In this document: positions 44,000 to 52,657 of the stretch, in pieces
Numbering within the stretch: position 1 is the first letter of the stretch
Layout: each line of letters begins with the position of its first letter
Assembly (NCBI GenBank): GCA_002409595.1
Contig: DHNQ01000029.1
Coordinates: forward strand, 11,192 to 75,191
Reading direction: 5' to 3'
Source: Dysgonomonas sp. UBA5412
GTDB lineage: Bacteria; Bacteroidota; Bacteroidia; Bacteroidales; Dysgonomonadaceae
DNA: 64,000 nucleotides
Notes under the pieces: generated by a model
The model's database searches: none
Told to the model about the DNA's origin: nothing
What the model saw: only the letters and a program-made list of their open reading frames with translations
Program-made: the position numbers and the translations under genes

Positions 44000-44550
44000 C
44001 AAAACTCCTCATCACTAGGGAGTGGAGGATTGTCCAGACCGTCGAAACCTTCTGCATCAAGTTCGTCAAGATCATAACCTTCATCTCCATAAAAATTCTC
44101 GCCAACATCTAATGCTGATGTAGTAGCTAGGGTCGTATCAAAATCAATAAATTGTTCGGGCGGATTACCTGTCGATTTTGTACAAACTGCCTCTGCCAAA
44201 TTCTTTCCTGTTATAATTTCACGTAGCTCCATAAAGAAAGCTCGCTCTGTTATATAATCATAGATGTACATAAGCTTTTGATGCTCGTCTTCAAGAAAGT
44301 CGTTCAAAACTGAAGCTTCCATCGTATATGAGTCTTCTTCAGAGCTTGTATCCATTTCGACAAGAGTAATTTCTTTTTCTTTTTCCCAATCGTCGCTACA
44401 AAGAAAGAAAGAAGTCATCTCTCCATCTTTATACTCTACCGATTTTAGTATAGCTTTATGAAGATCGAAAAAAGTAGCATCAGCATCTATCTGAATTTCA
44501 CGTTTGAAATCCTCTACTTCATCTGATAAAAGTAAAAAACGAAATACCAT
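43999..44550 (-). CDS. pRiA4b ORF-3-like (IS1096 passenger) protein
   Basis: 183 residues. The N-terminal 130 residues match the plasmid pRiA4b ORF-3/IS1096 passenger fold: VFRFLLLSDEVEDFKREIQI, ATFFDLHKAILKSVEYKDGEMTSFFL, YIYDYITERAFFMEL. The C-terminal 45 residues are low-complexity and very acidic (GYDLDELDAEGFDGLDNPP). No transposase or inverted repeats nearby, so it is a chromosomal household member of this family, not a mobile element. Coupled to miaA by a one-base overlap. Confidence 0.82.
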   Translation of the reverse strand: MVFRFLLLSDEVEDFKREIQIDADATFFDLHKAILKSVEYKDGEMTSFFLCSDDWEKEKEITLVEMDTSSEEDSYTMEASVLNDFLEDEHQKLMYIYDYITERAFFMELREIITGKNLAEAVCTKSTGNPPEQFIDFDTTLATTSALDVGENFYGDEGYDLDELDAEGFDGLDNPPLPSDEEF

Positions 44551-44613
44551 TTTAAATTGTTATTATTATTGCTAATTCAAAAGTAATAATTTTTTAGAGA
44601 ATGGACATATATT

Positions 44614-44651
44614 GAAAAAAAAAGTAGACAGAATCTATTATTCTGCCTACT
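44614..44651 (-). terminator. Terminator of a lipoprotein gene
   Basis: On the minus strand AGTAG, one mismatch, CAGAAT pairs around a 5-base loop and is followed by a run of nine T. It lies 45 bases after the stop of the gene at 44696-45202. Confidence 0.7.
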
Positions 44652-44695
44652 CTATGAAAGGACTGAGCCCCTCTTGATTTTTTTTACAATTTCTA

Positions 44696-45202
44696 TTATT
44701 TCAGAGCTATTGTTTCTACCTGATCACCAGCTTTAAATACCACTGTGTCTGCATCTGTCTGACTGCTAAAAGTAAATATCTTAACAGGTTTCGTTGTGAA
44801 GGTTCTCTTTTCAGTACCTTGGTTATAAGAATAAACAATATTCAAAGTTTTGCCTTCCTGATAAACCTTATCTATTGAAATAGTTGTTTCAAATTCTGTT
44901 TCAGGCAATACGATAGCAGCAACTTTTTGTGCAGCAAAATCAATACTGGTAGGAGGATTACCCATAACCGGAGCCGGATGGAAGTTTTCTTTGAAGCCTG
45001 CCTCGTCTAAAACATAAACTTTAGGAGACTCAACTTTATTAACTGCAAAATAACCATTAACATCTGATATTTCGACTTCACTTGTTGCCGGAGTTTCTAC
45101 TGCAGCTGTTTCAACAGAAGATGATTTATTTTCACTTTTGTTCGATGAACATCCTGACAATGCAACAGCAGCTACAATTGCCAAACTAAATACAATTTTC
45201 AT
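44696..45202 (-). CDS. Lipoprotein, function unknown
   Basis: 168 residues. Lipoprotein signal MKIVFSLAIVAAVALSGCSSNK (Cys18), then a Ser/Glu/Thr linker (about 19-45) and a beta-rich domain (VYVLDEAGFKENFHPAPVMGNPP, DFAAQKVAAIVLPETEFETTISID, FTTKPVKIFTFSSQ). No motif that I recognise; protease-inhibitor-like folds are one possibility but untested. Has its own terminator. Confidence 0.7.
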   Translation of the reverse strand: MKIVFSLAIVAAVALSGCSSNKSENKSSSVETAAVETPATSEVEISDVNGYFAVNKVESPKVYVLDEAGFKENFHPAPVMGNPPTSIDFAAQKVAAIVLPETEFETTISIDKVYQEGKTLNIVYSYNQGTEKRTFTTKPVKIFTFSSQTDADTVVFKAGDQVETIALK

Positions 45203-45313
45203 AATTAAATAATTTTTAATGTTTTAATATAGTAAACAAAATATAATACCTCAAAGTTTAAATTTTAATTATATATGAGTTTTTATATTTTTCTACAATC
45301 ATAATATGTTTGT

Positions 45314-46768
45314 CTAATTATTCTTAATTAAGACTAAGCGTTTATCAACAATATCCGGTATTTCTTCTTCATAATGAGTTACATAAATTAAGGATTTATC
45401 GGAATCGCAATAATCTTCTATTATTTCTTTTACCATTTTCTTATTTTGTCCATCTAGCCCATGCAAAGGTTCATCAAGAATTAGCAGATCCGGATTTTTA
45501 ACAAATAGTCGAGCTAATAAAACAAGCCGTTGTTCTCCTGATGAGATATACAGAAATGGTATATCTTTAAGATGTTCAACACCGAATATCTGCATCCATT
45601 CTAAAGCGACTTTCTCTTGACTGGAATCACATTTACGATACAGTCCGATTGTGTCAAAGAACCCTGAGCCGACAACATCCAAGCTTTTCACATTCTTGAG
45701 ATAGTAAAGATGCATTTCGGGCGACACATAGCCAATGCGTTTTTTTATATCCCAAATACTTTCTCCCGTACCTCGTTTTTTATCAAACAAAGTTATATTA
45801 TTCGCATAAGCTTGCGGATTATCTCCACAAATTAGGCTAAGCAGGGTAGATTTGCCTGCACCATTTGCTCCCAACAATGCCCATTTTTCGCCTCGACTAA
45901 TAGTCCAGTTGAGATCTTTTAGAATTGTGCGTTGCCCATAGACAACTTGTATATTGTTCAATACAGCTGCATACTGAAAAGAGGGTGTTGATATTTTACC
46001 ATTTTCTTTTATAAAACTAATATCGGGTTTCCTCCTTATAGGGAATAGTGATGCTTTCAGATCATTATCTAGCATAAAATCGACCCTAGACATTTCAGGA
46101 TATATTCTTTTATTATGTATTGGTAATACATCTGTTATCATATCCGGAATATCTTTAATATTCGACAAAACCAACACCACTTGTAATCTTTCAAGCAAAG
46201 ATAAACGTGTCAATAGATCATTCAAAACAATGCGAGACGGAGCATCTAAACCGATAAAAGGATTGTCGAGAATCAGTACCCTTGGTTTGGATAACAATGA
46301 ACGAACAATCAGAAACTTTCGGAGTTCTCCACTCGATAAAGTATTGACTTCTTTTTCCATCAGTTCCGATATTTGAAACCAGTCTAGTAAGGTATTAAGC
46401 CAAGCCTGATCTTCGGTTTCCATCAAGTCTCTAACAACAGGTACATCCTGCTCGTCTCCTTTGTTCCAACGTTGTTGATAATAGCTATTCTGAGCATCTA
46501 TTATACTATATATATCACTAAAAGCCACGCTCTTTATTATAGCCGAAGATCGCAGATTATTACCATCAGTATCTTTACAAATAATATCGCCCGATTTTAA
46601 TGCATATTTGCCCATAAGCAAATCAACAAGCAAAGTCTTACCACTACCGTTTTCACCGATTAAAGCCCAATGTTGATCCGATTTGAGAGTCCAGTTTACA
46701 GGATTTTCAAATTGTAGATGACCTTGCCGTGGAATGGCATTCGAAATTTTAACAATTACTTTTTCCAT
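45314..46768 (-). CDS. Tandem ABC ATPase, ModF-like
   Basis: 484 residues with two ATPase domains in one chain. Domain 1: Walker A GENGSGKT (38-45), signature LSSGE (144-148), Walker B LILDNPF (Asp168, Asn169). Domain 2: Walker A GANGAGKS (300-307), signature ISSGE (408-412), Walker B LILDEPL (Asp432, Glu433). No membrane segment and no permease nearby. The catalytic Glu of domain 1 is Asn, so that site may be degenerate. ModF-like by architecture; molybdate is not shown. A -7 box TACTTTTG lies at 46797-46804 (minus). Confidence 0.82.
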   Translation of the reverse strand: MEKVIVKISNAIPRQGHLQFENPVNWTLKSDQHWALIGENGSGKTLLVDLLMGKYALKSGDIICKDTDGNNLRSSAIIKSVAFSDIYSIIDAQNSYYQQRWNKGDEQDVPVVRDLMETEDQAWLNTLLDWFQISELMEKEVNTLSSGELRKFLIVRSLLSKPRVLILDNPFIGLDAPSRIVLNDLLTRLSLLERLQVVLVLSNIKDIPDMITDVLPIHNKRIYPEMSRVDFMLDNDLKASLFPIRRKPDISFIKENGKISTPSFQYAAVLNNIQVVYGQRTILKDLNWTISRGEKWALLGANGAGKSTLLSLICGDNPQAYANNITLFDKKRGTGESIWDIKKRIGYVSPEMHLYYLKNVKSLDVVGSGFFDTIGLYRKCDSSQEKVALEWMQIFGVEHLKDIPFLYISSGEQRLVLLARLFVKNPDLLILDEPLHGLDGQNKKMVKEIIEDYCDSDKSLIYVTHYEEEIPDIVDKRLVLIKNN

Positions 46769-47042
46769 TTTCGAAGCTTGTAAAGTAAAGAGATTGCAAA
46801 AGTAATTAATTTTAAATAGAATTGACTTTCACCAGAAAAAACTTTATTCTTCGTCGTAATCCCTCCTTGATATAAAGATAAAAGACTGTTAAATAGATAG
46901 ACGTAAATAGGTAAAAACAATCTTTTTTAGTAAAATCAAAAATAATATCAGAATATTATGTAAATTTGCATTCTTAATAGAAACTGTGGCTTACTCAAAA
47001 CGAAAGAATTAGGTAGTTACCTTAACACCGAACATTGTAATT

Positions 47043-47714
47043 ATGAAGATGAAATTTTTACTTTTACCAATCTTAGCCGGAGCATTCGCTCTATCGCTAA
47101 ATGCACAAGAGAGAACGATAAAAGATAATACAGACCCTTGTGATTGTGGTTCGATAAAAGATTCTGTACTACTGCAACTAAATAGAGGAAAAGATGTTGT
47201 CACTGTAAAAAGAAATACAGAACAATTTAATGTAAGTATGTCGAACAGTGCCCGATATAGAAAAAGCTATGATTGCCCCGATATATTTGCTGTTGCACCA
47301 AAACCGGAAACTCCGGCGATAATAATTGCACCTCCGGTATTAAATCCGCCACCAAGAATCGAAGCTCCGGTAAAAGCAAAACCATTCTTCTTGCCAGACC
47401 CGATATTCTTCCGTATCAACAAATCAGAAATAGATGCATCGGAGTGGAATAAAATAGAGTTGGCTGTAGAGTACTTAGTTAATAATCCGGGATCAACTGT
47501 TGTAGTTACAGGATATGCGGATAAAAAAACAGGTAGCTCAAAAATCAACTTACGCCTATCAGAACAACGTTCAAATGCTGTAGCTAAAGCTTTGGAGGAA
47601 AGATATAACATCAATAAGAACAGAATATCTGTAAACTGGAAAGGTGATGGTTTGCAACCATTCGAGTTTGATAATGAGAAAAACCGTGCTGTATTATTCC
47701 TTATCAACCCTTGA
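47043..47714 (+). CDS. OmpA-family envelope protein
   Basis: 223 residues. Signal peptide (about 1-21, ending SLNAQ) then a short N-terminal region with CDCGS (Cys-x-Cys) and a proline-rich linker (IIAPPVLNPPPRIEAPVK), and a C-terminal OmpA domain (about 118-223). The peptidoglycan-binding core is DPIFFRINKSEIDASEW, VVVTGYADKKTGSSKINLRLSEQRSNAV; the diaminopimelate-binding Asp and Arg are in YADKKT and LSEQR. Small for a full OmpA barrel, so a soluble or lipid-free periplasmic form. -7-like TAAATTTG at 46971-46978. Confidence 0.85.
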   Translation: MKMKFLLLPILAGAFALSLNAQERTIKDNTDPCDCGSIKDSVLLQLNRGKDVVTVKRNTEQFNVSMSNSARYRKSYDCPDIFAVAPKPETPAIIIAPPVLNPPPRIEAPVKAKPFFLPDPIFFRINKSEIDASEWNKIELAVEYLVNNPGSTVVVTGYADKKTGSSKINLRLSEQRSNAVAKALEERYNINKNRISVNWKGDGLQPFEFDNEKNRAVLFLINP

Positions 47715-47738
47715 TAAAAGAAGTAAACAACTATAAGG

Positions 47739-47766
47739 AAAGAGAGTCCTGTGAGACTCTCTTTTT
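47739..47766. terminator. Terminator after the OmpA-family gene
   Basis: A 10-bp stem AAAGAGAGTC (47739-47748) with GACTCTCTTT (47755-47764), 6-base loop, T5 at the end. Between convergent genes. Confidence 0.8.
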
Positions 47767-47790
47767 GTTTATAAGAGACGTCTAGTCTTC

Positions 47791-48714
47791 TTAAAGATAC
47801 TGAGCCTGAATGAATCTCAATTGCTTCTCAAGAACAGAAATACGAGTCAACGAATATCCATATTTCGCAGCCTCTTCTATCGGACGCGTATAAATATATT
47901 CAATTTCTAACGGACGATGAAAATCATAATCCAATTTCATACTAGGAGCATAAGGAGTCATATGCCTTGTCATTTCTAAAATATCATCAGCATAACTTTC
48001 AGGGATATTATAACGCCCCTCTCCCGCTTCATTTCCACCTCTAATAACCTCTAACATAATCTCACGCAATAATTCTTGCATTGCAGCATTATTCATCAGT
48101 TTATCGGTTGTAGTGTTCATTATCACACTCATACCATTGAAGGGAATATTCCAAACAAGCTTCATCCACCGTGCCTTCTCCAAATCTAATATTTGAGTCT
48201 CCACTCCGGCATTATCCAGATCCATCTTAACCGTTTCCAGAATATGCACCTCTGAGCAAGAATAAGAACCGATATTGATTCGCCCTTCATCAAAGTGACC
48301 AATATGCCCTGCACCGATTTTACTGGAGCAAATAAATGCTAATCCTCCGGCAATATTTAGATCAGGAAAATCTTTCTGTAAATCAGCCTCCAACCCCAGA
48401 CCATTTTGAATTAGAATTACGACTGTATCCTTATGAAGAATTGGCGGCAATAAATCTTTTAACAAATGATTATTAGTACTCTTGAGAGCTACTAACACGA
48501 CATCACATTTAGGCATATCAGATGTCGAATTATAGGCATTAATAGGCTTTAGGAGAAAATCTCCATTCACAGAATCAACTTTCAATCCATGTTCTTTTAC
48601 ATATTCATAATCGGAATGAAAAAGAAAATGCACCTCTTGACCCGATTCGGCTAGTTTTCCTCCATAATAGCCTCCTATTGCCCCTGTTCCTACTACTGCA
48701 TACTTTAAAGACAT
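47791..48714 (-). CDS. panE: 2-dehydropantoate 2-reductase family protein
   Basis: 307 residues. Reduces ketopantoate to pantoate with NADPH in pantothenate synthesis. N-terminal Rossmann motif GTGAIGGYYGGKLAES (8-23) and VVLVALKSTNNHLLKDLLPP; the catalytic Lys region is KARWMKLVWNIPFNGMSVI, and the C-terminal helical domain has PSMKLDYDFHRPLEIEYIYTRPIEEA. Length and motifs fit the ApbA/PanE fold. Some members act on other 2-keto acids, so pantoate is likely but not certain. Confidence 0.88.
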   Translation of the reverse strand: MSLKYAVVGTGAIGGYYGGKLAESGQEVHFLFHSDYEYVKEHGLKVDSVNGDFLLKPINAYNSTSDMPKCDVVLVALKSTNNHLLKDLLPPILHKDTVVILIQNGLGLEADLQKDFPDLNIAGGLAFICSSKIGAGHIGHFDEGRINIGSYSCSEVHILETVKMDLDNAGVETQILDLEKARWMKLVWNIPFNGMSVIMNTTTDKLMNNAAMQELLREIMLEVIRGGNEAGEGRYNIPESYADDILEMTRHMTPYAPSMKLDYDFHRPLEIEYIYTRPIEEAAKYGYSLTRISVLEKQLRFIQAQYL

Positions 48715-48847
48715 AGTTTTGTTAATTTATAATTATAAAAGGTGACAAAAGTGACAGATTTAAGCCTCTTTTTTAATGTCACATATTCTTTGCTCAATAA
48801 CCTTTATTACTATCAATATAGATAAATAGAGGTCAAATATATAAAAG

Positions 48848-48877
48848 AAAAGCGACCATCTTCAGACAGTCGCTTTT
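48848..48877 (-). terminator. Terminator of the sdh operon
   Basis: A 9-bp stem AAAAGCGAC (48848-48856) with GTCGCTTTT (48869-48877) and a 12-base loop, 28 bases after the sdhB stop on the minus strand; the strand continues T-rich. Confidence 0.75.
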
Positions 48878-48904
48878 TAAATATAGAATTAGATATTATA
48901 TCTA

Positions 48905-49660
48905 TTAGTCTTTTAGCTTAGCCTTTAAGAATTCGCGATTCATGCGGGCAATATTAGCGATAGATACATTCTTAGGACACTGCACCTCACAAGCTTGTGT
49001 ATTTGTACAGTTACCAAAGCCTAGTTCATCCATTTTCGACACCATAGCCTTTGCACGACGAGAAGCTTCAACTCTACCTTGAGGTAAAAGTGCTAACTGG
49101 CTAACTTTTGCCGAAACGAACAACATGGCTGAACCATTTTTACAAGCAGCTACACATGCCCCGCAACCAATACAAGAAGCAGCATCCATTGCTTCGTCTG
49201 CATCTTTCTTCGAGATTGGAATTGCATTTGCATCAGGAATGCCACCTGTGTTTACACTGACATATCCTCCGGCTTGCATAATCTTATCAAAGGCAGTACG
49301 ATCTACCATCAAGTCGCGGATAACAGGAAATCCTGCTGAACGCCAAGGTTCGATAGTAATAGTTTCGCCATCTTTAAATTTACGCATATGCAACTGACAA
49401 GTAGTAATATCTTCGTCCGGTCCATGAGGATGACCATTGATATAAAGACTACACATACCGCAAATACCTTCGCGACAGTCGTGGTCAAATACAATTGGTT
49501 CTTTTCCCTCATTTATTAAATTTTCATTCAAAATATCCAGCATTTCAAGAAATGAACTTTCTGTAGAAATACCATTAAGCGGATATGTTTCATAAGCTCC
49601 TTTTACTTTAGGACCTCTCTGACGCCAAACTTTTAATGTTATATTGATTAATTTTTCCAT
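48905..49660 (-). CDS. sdhB: Succinate dehydrogenase/fumarate reductase iron-sulfur subunit
   Basis: 251 residues. The ferredoxin-like domain has the 2Fe-2S site DCREGICGMC (Cys62, Cys67, Cys70), with a fourth Cys in ITTCQL. The C-terminal part has the 4Fe-4S motif CIGCGACVAAC and a second Cys cluster CTNTQACEVQCPK for the 3Fe-4S centre. Passes electrons between SdhA and the quinone in SdhC. Last gene of the operon; starts 19 bases after sdhA. Confidence 0.95.
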   Translation of the reverse strand: MEKLINITLKVWRQRGPKVKGAYETYPLNGISTESSFLEMLDILNENLINEGKEPIVFDHDCREGICGMCSLYINGHPHGPDEDITTCQLHMRKFKDGETITIEPWRSAGFPVIRDLMVDRTAFDKIMQAGGYVSVNTGGIPDANAIPISKKDADEAMDAASCIGCGACVAACKNGSAMLFVSAKVSQLALLPQGRVEASRRAKAMVSKMDELGFGNCTNTQACEVQCPKNVSIANIARMNREFLKAKLKD

Positions 49661-49679
49661 CGTTTTTCTAAGTTACAAG

Positions 49680-51653
49680 TTATGCCTTATAGTTTCTTTG
49701 TTGTCTAACTACAAATTCATAGTCAAGAGGTTCTTTGACAAGCTCAGGGGCTGTATCTTCTCCTTCATATTTCCAGCATGCAACATAAGAATAATGTTCA
49801 TCGTCGCGCAAAGCCTCTCCTTCAGGAGTTTGATATTCTTCGCGGAAGTGTCCTCCACAAGACTCATTACGATTCAAACCATCATATGCCATTAATAAGC
49901 CTATTTCGATGAAATCAGCTAAACGTAAAGCTTTTTCTAATTCAGTATTCAAATCACTGGCTTCACCCGGAATACGAACATTTGACCAGAATTCTTTTTT
50001 AACGGCTTTCAATTTCTCAATTGCAGTTTCCAAAGATTCTTTAGTACGTCCCATTCCCACAAAATCCCACATGATAAGACCAAGTTCTTTATGTATCGAG
50101 TCTACAGAACGTTTACCTTTAATATTCATCAATTTAGCTACCTTCTCTTTCACTTCATTCTCAGCCTGAACAAACTCAGGAAGATCTGTACTAAAGCGAG
50201 GTATAGAAATCTGATCAGCCAAATAATTTTGAATTGTATATGGTAGAACGAAGTATCCGTCAGCTAAACCTTGCATCAAAGCGGATGCTCCAAGACGGTT
50301 AGCACCGTGATCAGAGAAGTTAGCTTCACCCAAAGCAAACAATCCTTTTATTGAAGTCATTAATTCATAATCAACCCAAATACCACCCATAGTATAGTGA
50401 ATGGCCGGATAGATCATCATCGGAGTTTCGTATGGATTATCATCTACAATCTTATCATACATTTGGAATAAGTTACCATATTTAGCTTCTACCACATCCT
50501 TTCCTAGACGATTGATAGCATCAGCAAAATCAAGATAAACTGCAAGACCGGTAGAACCAACGCCAAAACCGGCATCGCATCTTTCCTTAGCTGCACGGGA
50601 AGCCACGTCGCGAGGAACAAGGTTACCGAATGCAGGATAACGTCTTTCCAAGTAATAATCTCTGTCTTCTTCTTTTATTTGAGTAGGTTTTAATTTTCCT
50701 GCACGAATTGCTTCTGCATCTTCTTTCTTCTTAGGAACCCAAATACGTCCATCGTTACGAAGCGACTCTGACATCAATGTTAGTTTTGATTGGAATTCGC
50801 CGTGTACAGGAATACAAGTCGGGTGAATCTGAGCGAAACAAGGGTTAGCAAAATAAGCTCCTTTTTTATATATTTGAACAAGTGCCGAACCATTTGATCC
50901 CATTGCATTAGTAGAAAGGAAGAATGTATTTCCATATCCACCTGTTGCAACAACAACTGCATGTGCAGCAAAGCGTTCCAACTGACCTGTTACAAGATTG
51001 CGAGCAATGATACCACGAGCACGTTCTACACCGTCTTGATCTTTAACAAGAACAACTTCAACCATTTCATAACGGGTATAAAGCTTAACGCTGCCTTTGT
51101 TTACTTGGCGGCTCAAAGCTGAATAAGCTCCTAATAATAGCTGTTGACCGGTTTGTCCTTTGGCATAGAATGTACGAGAAACCTGCGCTCCACCAAATGA
51201 ACGGTTGTCTAACAGACCACCATATTCACGGGCAAAAGGTACTCCCTGTGCAACACATTGGTCGATGATACTATTTGCTACTTCAGCCAAACGATATACG
51301 TTAGACTCACGAGCACGATAGTCTCCTCCTTTTATAGTGTCATAAAATAGACGGTAGACAGAGTCTCCATCATTTTGATAATTTTTTGCGGCATTGATAC
51401 CTCCTTGTGCAGCAATTGAGTGCGCACGGCGAGGTGAGTCCTGAATACAGAAATTCAAAACATTAAAACCCATTTCGCCAAGTGATGCAGCAGCCGAAGC
51501 TCCGGCTAACCCTGTTCCTACAACGATAATGTCAAGACGACGTTTATTTGCAGGATTCACCAATTTCTGATGAGCTTTATAGTTGGTCCATTTTTCAGCT
51601 AATGGTCCTTCAGGTATTTTCGAATCTTTTTTTGGATCTAGTATATTACTCAT
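49680..51653 (-). CDS. sdhA: Succinate dehydrogenase/fumarate reductase flavoprotein
   Basis: 657 residues from the ATG at 51653 (MSNILDPKKDSK); the frame is open to a TTG at 51680 which I reject. Catalytic subunit with covalent FAD: Rossmann VVGTGLAGASAAASL, FAD-linking His in RRAHSIAAQGGINAAKNY, GGDYRARESN, and substrate-site HxxxxxxR blocks (HYTMGGIWVD, NHxGANRLGASALMQ). The long type-B form of epsilon-proteobacteria and Bacteroidota. In anaerobic Bacteroidales it mainly reduces fumarate. Confidence 0.95.
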   Translation of the reverse strand: MSNILDPKKDSKIPEGPLAEKWTNYKAHQKLVNPANKRRLDIIVVGTGLAGASAAASLGEMGFNVLNFCIQDSPRRAHSIAAQGGINAAKNYQNDGDSVYRLFYDTIKGGDYRARESNVYRLAEVANSIIDQCVAQGVPFAREYGGLLDNRSFGGAQVSRTFYAKGQTGQQLLLGAYSALSRQVNKGSVKLYTRYEMVEVVLVKDQDGVERARGIIARNLVTGQLERFAAHAVVVATGGYGNTFFLSTNAMGSNGSALVQIYKKGAYFANPCFAQIHPTCIPVHGEFQSKLTLMSESLRNDGRIWVPKKKEDAEAIRAGKLKPTQIKEEDRDYYLERRYPAFGNLVPRDVASRAAKERCDAGFGVGSTGLAVYLDFADAINRLGKDVVEAKYGNLFQMYDKIVDDNPYETPMMIYPAIHYTMGGIWVDYELMTSIKGLFALGEANFSDHGANRLGASALMQGLADGYFVLPYTIQNYLADQISIPRFSTDLPEFVQAENEVKEKVAKLMNIKGKRSVDSIHKELGLIMWDFVGMGRTKESLETAIEKLKAVKKEFWSNVRIPGEASDLNTELEKALRLADFIEIGLLMAYDGLNRNESCGGHFREEYQTPEGEALRDDEHYSYVACWKYEGEDTAPELVKEPLDYEFVVRQQRNYKA

Positions 51654-51699
51654 ATCTGTTTTTCTTTTAATCTTTAACAAAAATAATCAGCATCTACCT

Positions 51700-52398
51700 T
51701 TAGAATGGGCAAAGCATATGTCTTGCATAAAAGTAGATGGTTACGAAAGCAAATGCTAAACAAATAACAGTTGCAACAACCTGGCTAATCACTTTCCAAC
51801 GATTCATCCAAACATGATTATTCCAACCGATAGTTTGAATTGCACTCCAGAAACCGTGAGATAAGTGGAACCACAATGCTACATACCAAACAAGATATGC
51901 TACCACAACCCAAGTCTGACTAAAATAATACTTGATAAAGGCTGCTCCGTCCTGAGGCGATACCATAGCACCTCCTAGCTCTACTTCGTGATGTCCCATC
52001 AATTCGACAAACATCATTTTGTACCAGAACTGGCTAAAGTGTAATACCATAAATCCAATTACAATTATACCTAAAACAAGCATGTTTTGTGAAGCCCACT
52101 CTACATTTTTAGGTCTAACGTTAATAGCATAAGCATCGTGTCCACGAGCTTTGCGATTTTGTAGTGTAAGGATCAAGGCATAGATAAAGTGGATCGCCAC
52201 TAAAGCTCCTAAAGCAATAGTACCGGCAACTGCATACCAATTAGCCCCTAGTAGAGAGCAAATGGTATTATAGGCATCCTCCGAAAACACTGCCGTTACA
52301 TTCATTGCAGCATGAAACAGCAAAAAAAAGATAAGAGCGATACCTGTGATACTCATTATCAACTTCTTACCAATAGAAGAATTAAGTAACCAACTCAT
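51700..52398 (-). CDS. sdhC: Succinate dehydrogenase/fumarate reductase cytochrome b subunit
   Basis: 232 residues, five membrane segments (about 14-36, 56-80, 106-130, 156-178, 198-224). His residues in LFHAAMNVT, AIHFIY, VLHFSQFWYKM and LWFHLSHGFWS are candidate ligands of the two b-hemes of a type-B (one large subunit, no sdhD) complex. First gene of sdhC-sdhA-sdhB; a canonical promoter is about 95 bases upstream. Confidence 0.93.
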   Translation of the reverse strand: MSWLLNSSIGKKLIMSITGIALIFFLLFHAAMNVTAVFSEDAYNTICSLLGANWYAVAGTIALGALVAIHFIYALILTLQNRKARGHDAYAINVRPKNVEWASQNMLVLGIIVIGFMVLHFSQFWYKMMFVELMGHHEVELGGAMVSPQDGAAFIKYYFSQTWVVVAYLVWYVALWFHLSHGFWSAIQTIGWNNHVWMNRWKVISQVVATVICLAFAFVTIYFYARHMLCPF

Positions 52399-52496
52399 AA
52401 ATTAAATTTGTTTTTTAGTTATTTAGAATAGTTAATTTTTCTTAGCTGATCTTTATAGAAAATAACCATATGTAATTGCTTTTTTCTATTGTATTG

Positions 52497-52527
52497 CAAA
52501 AGTAGATTAAATAAAGGGATTTTCAAA
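52497..52527 (-). promoter_or_regulatory. Promoter of the sdh operon
   Basis: On the minus strand TTTG (52527-52524), 19 bases, then TACTTTTG (52504-52497), a full Bacteroidetes consensus match. It gives a leader of about 90 bases before sdhC. Confidence 0.72.
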
Positions 52528-52657
52528 GGGAAAATATGTCTTTTTAAACCAAAAAGAAGCTTTAACTCTTTCTTGTATTTTCGAAATTCAGAATTTCTTA
52601 AAAATGTAGTCCACAGTTTTTTGAATTATGAATAAACAATAAAAACAGAGCAACGGA

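Noticed and set aside
43999..44550. Possible IS1096-type mobile element
   Set aside because: There is no transposase, no terminal inverted repeat and no target duplication; the gene is embedded in a miaA operon.
47267..47707. 146-codon open frame antisense to the OmpA-family gene
   Set aside because: The sense strand has clear OmpA motifs and a signal peptide; the antisense protein reads as unstructured.
51654..51680. Longer N-terminus of SdhA
   Set aside because: The first codon is TTG and the added residues (LKIKRKTD) do not fit the family.
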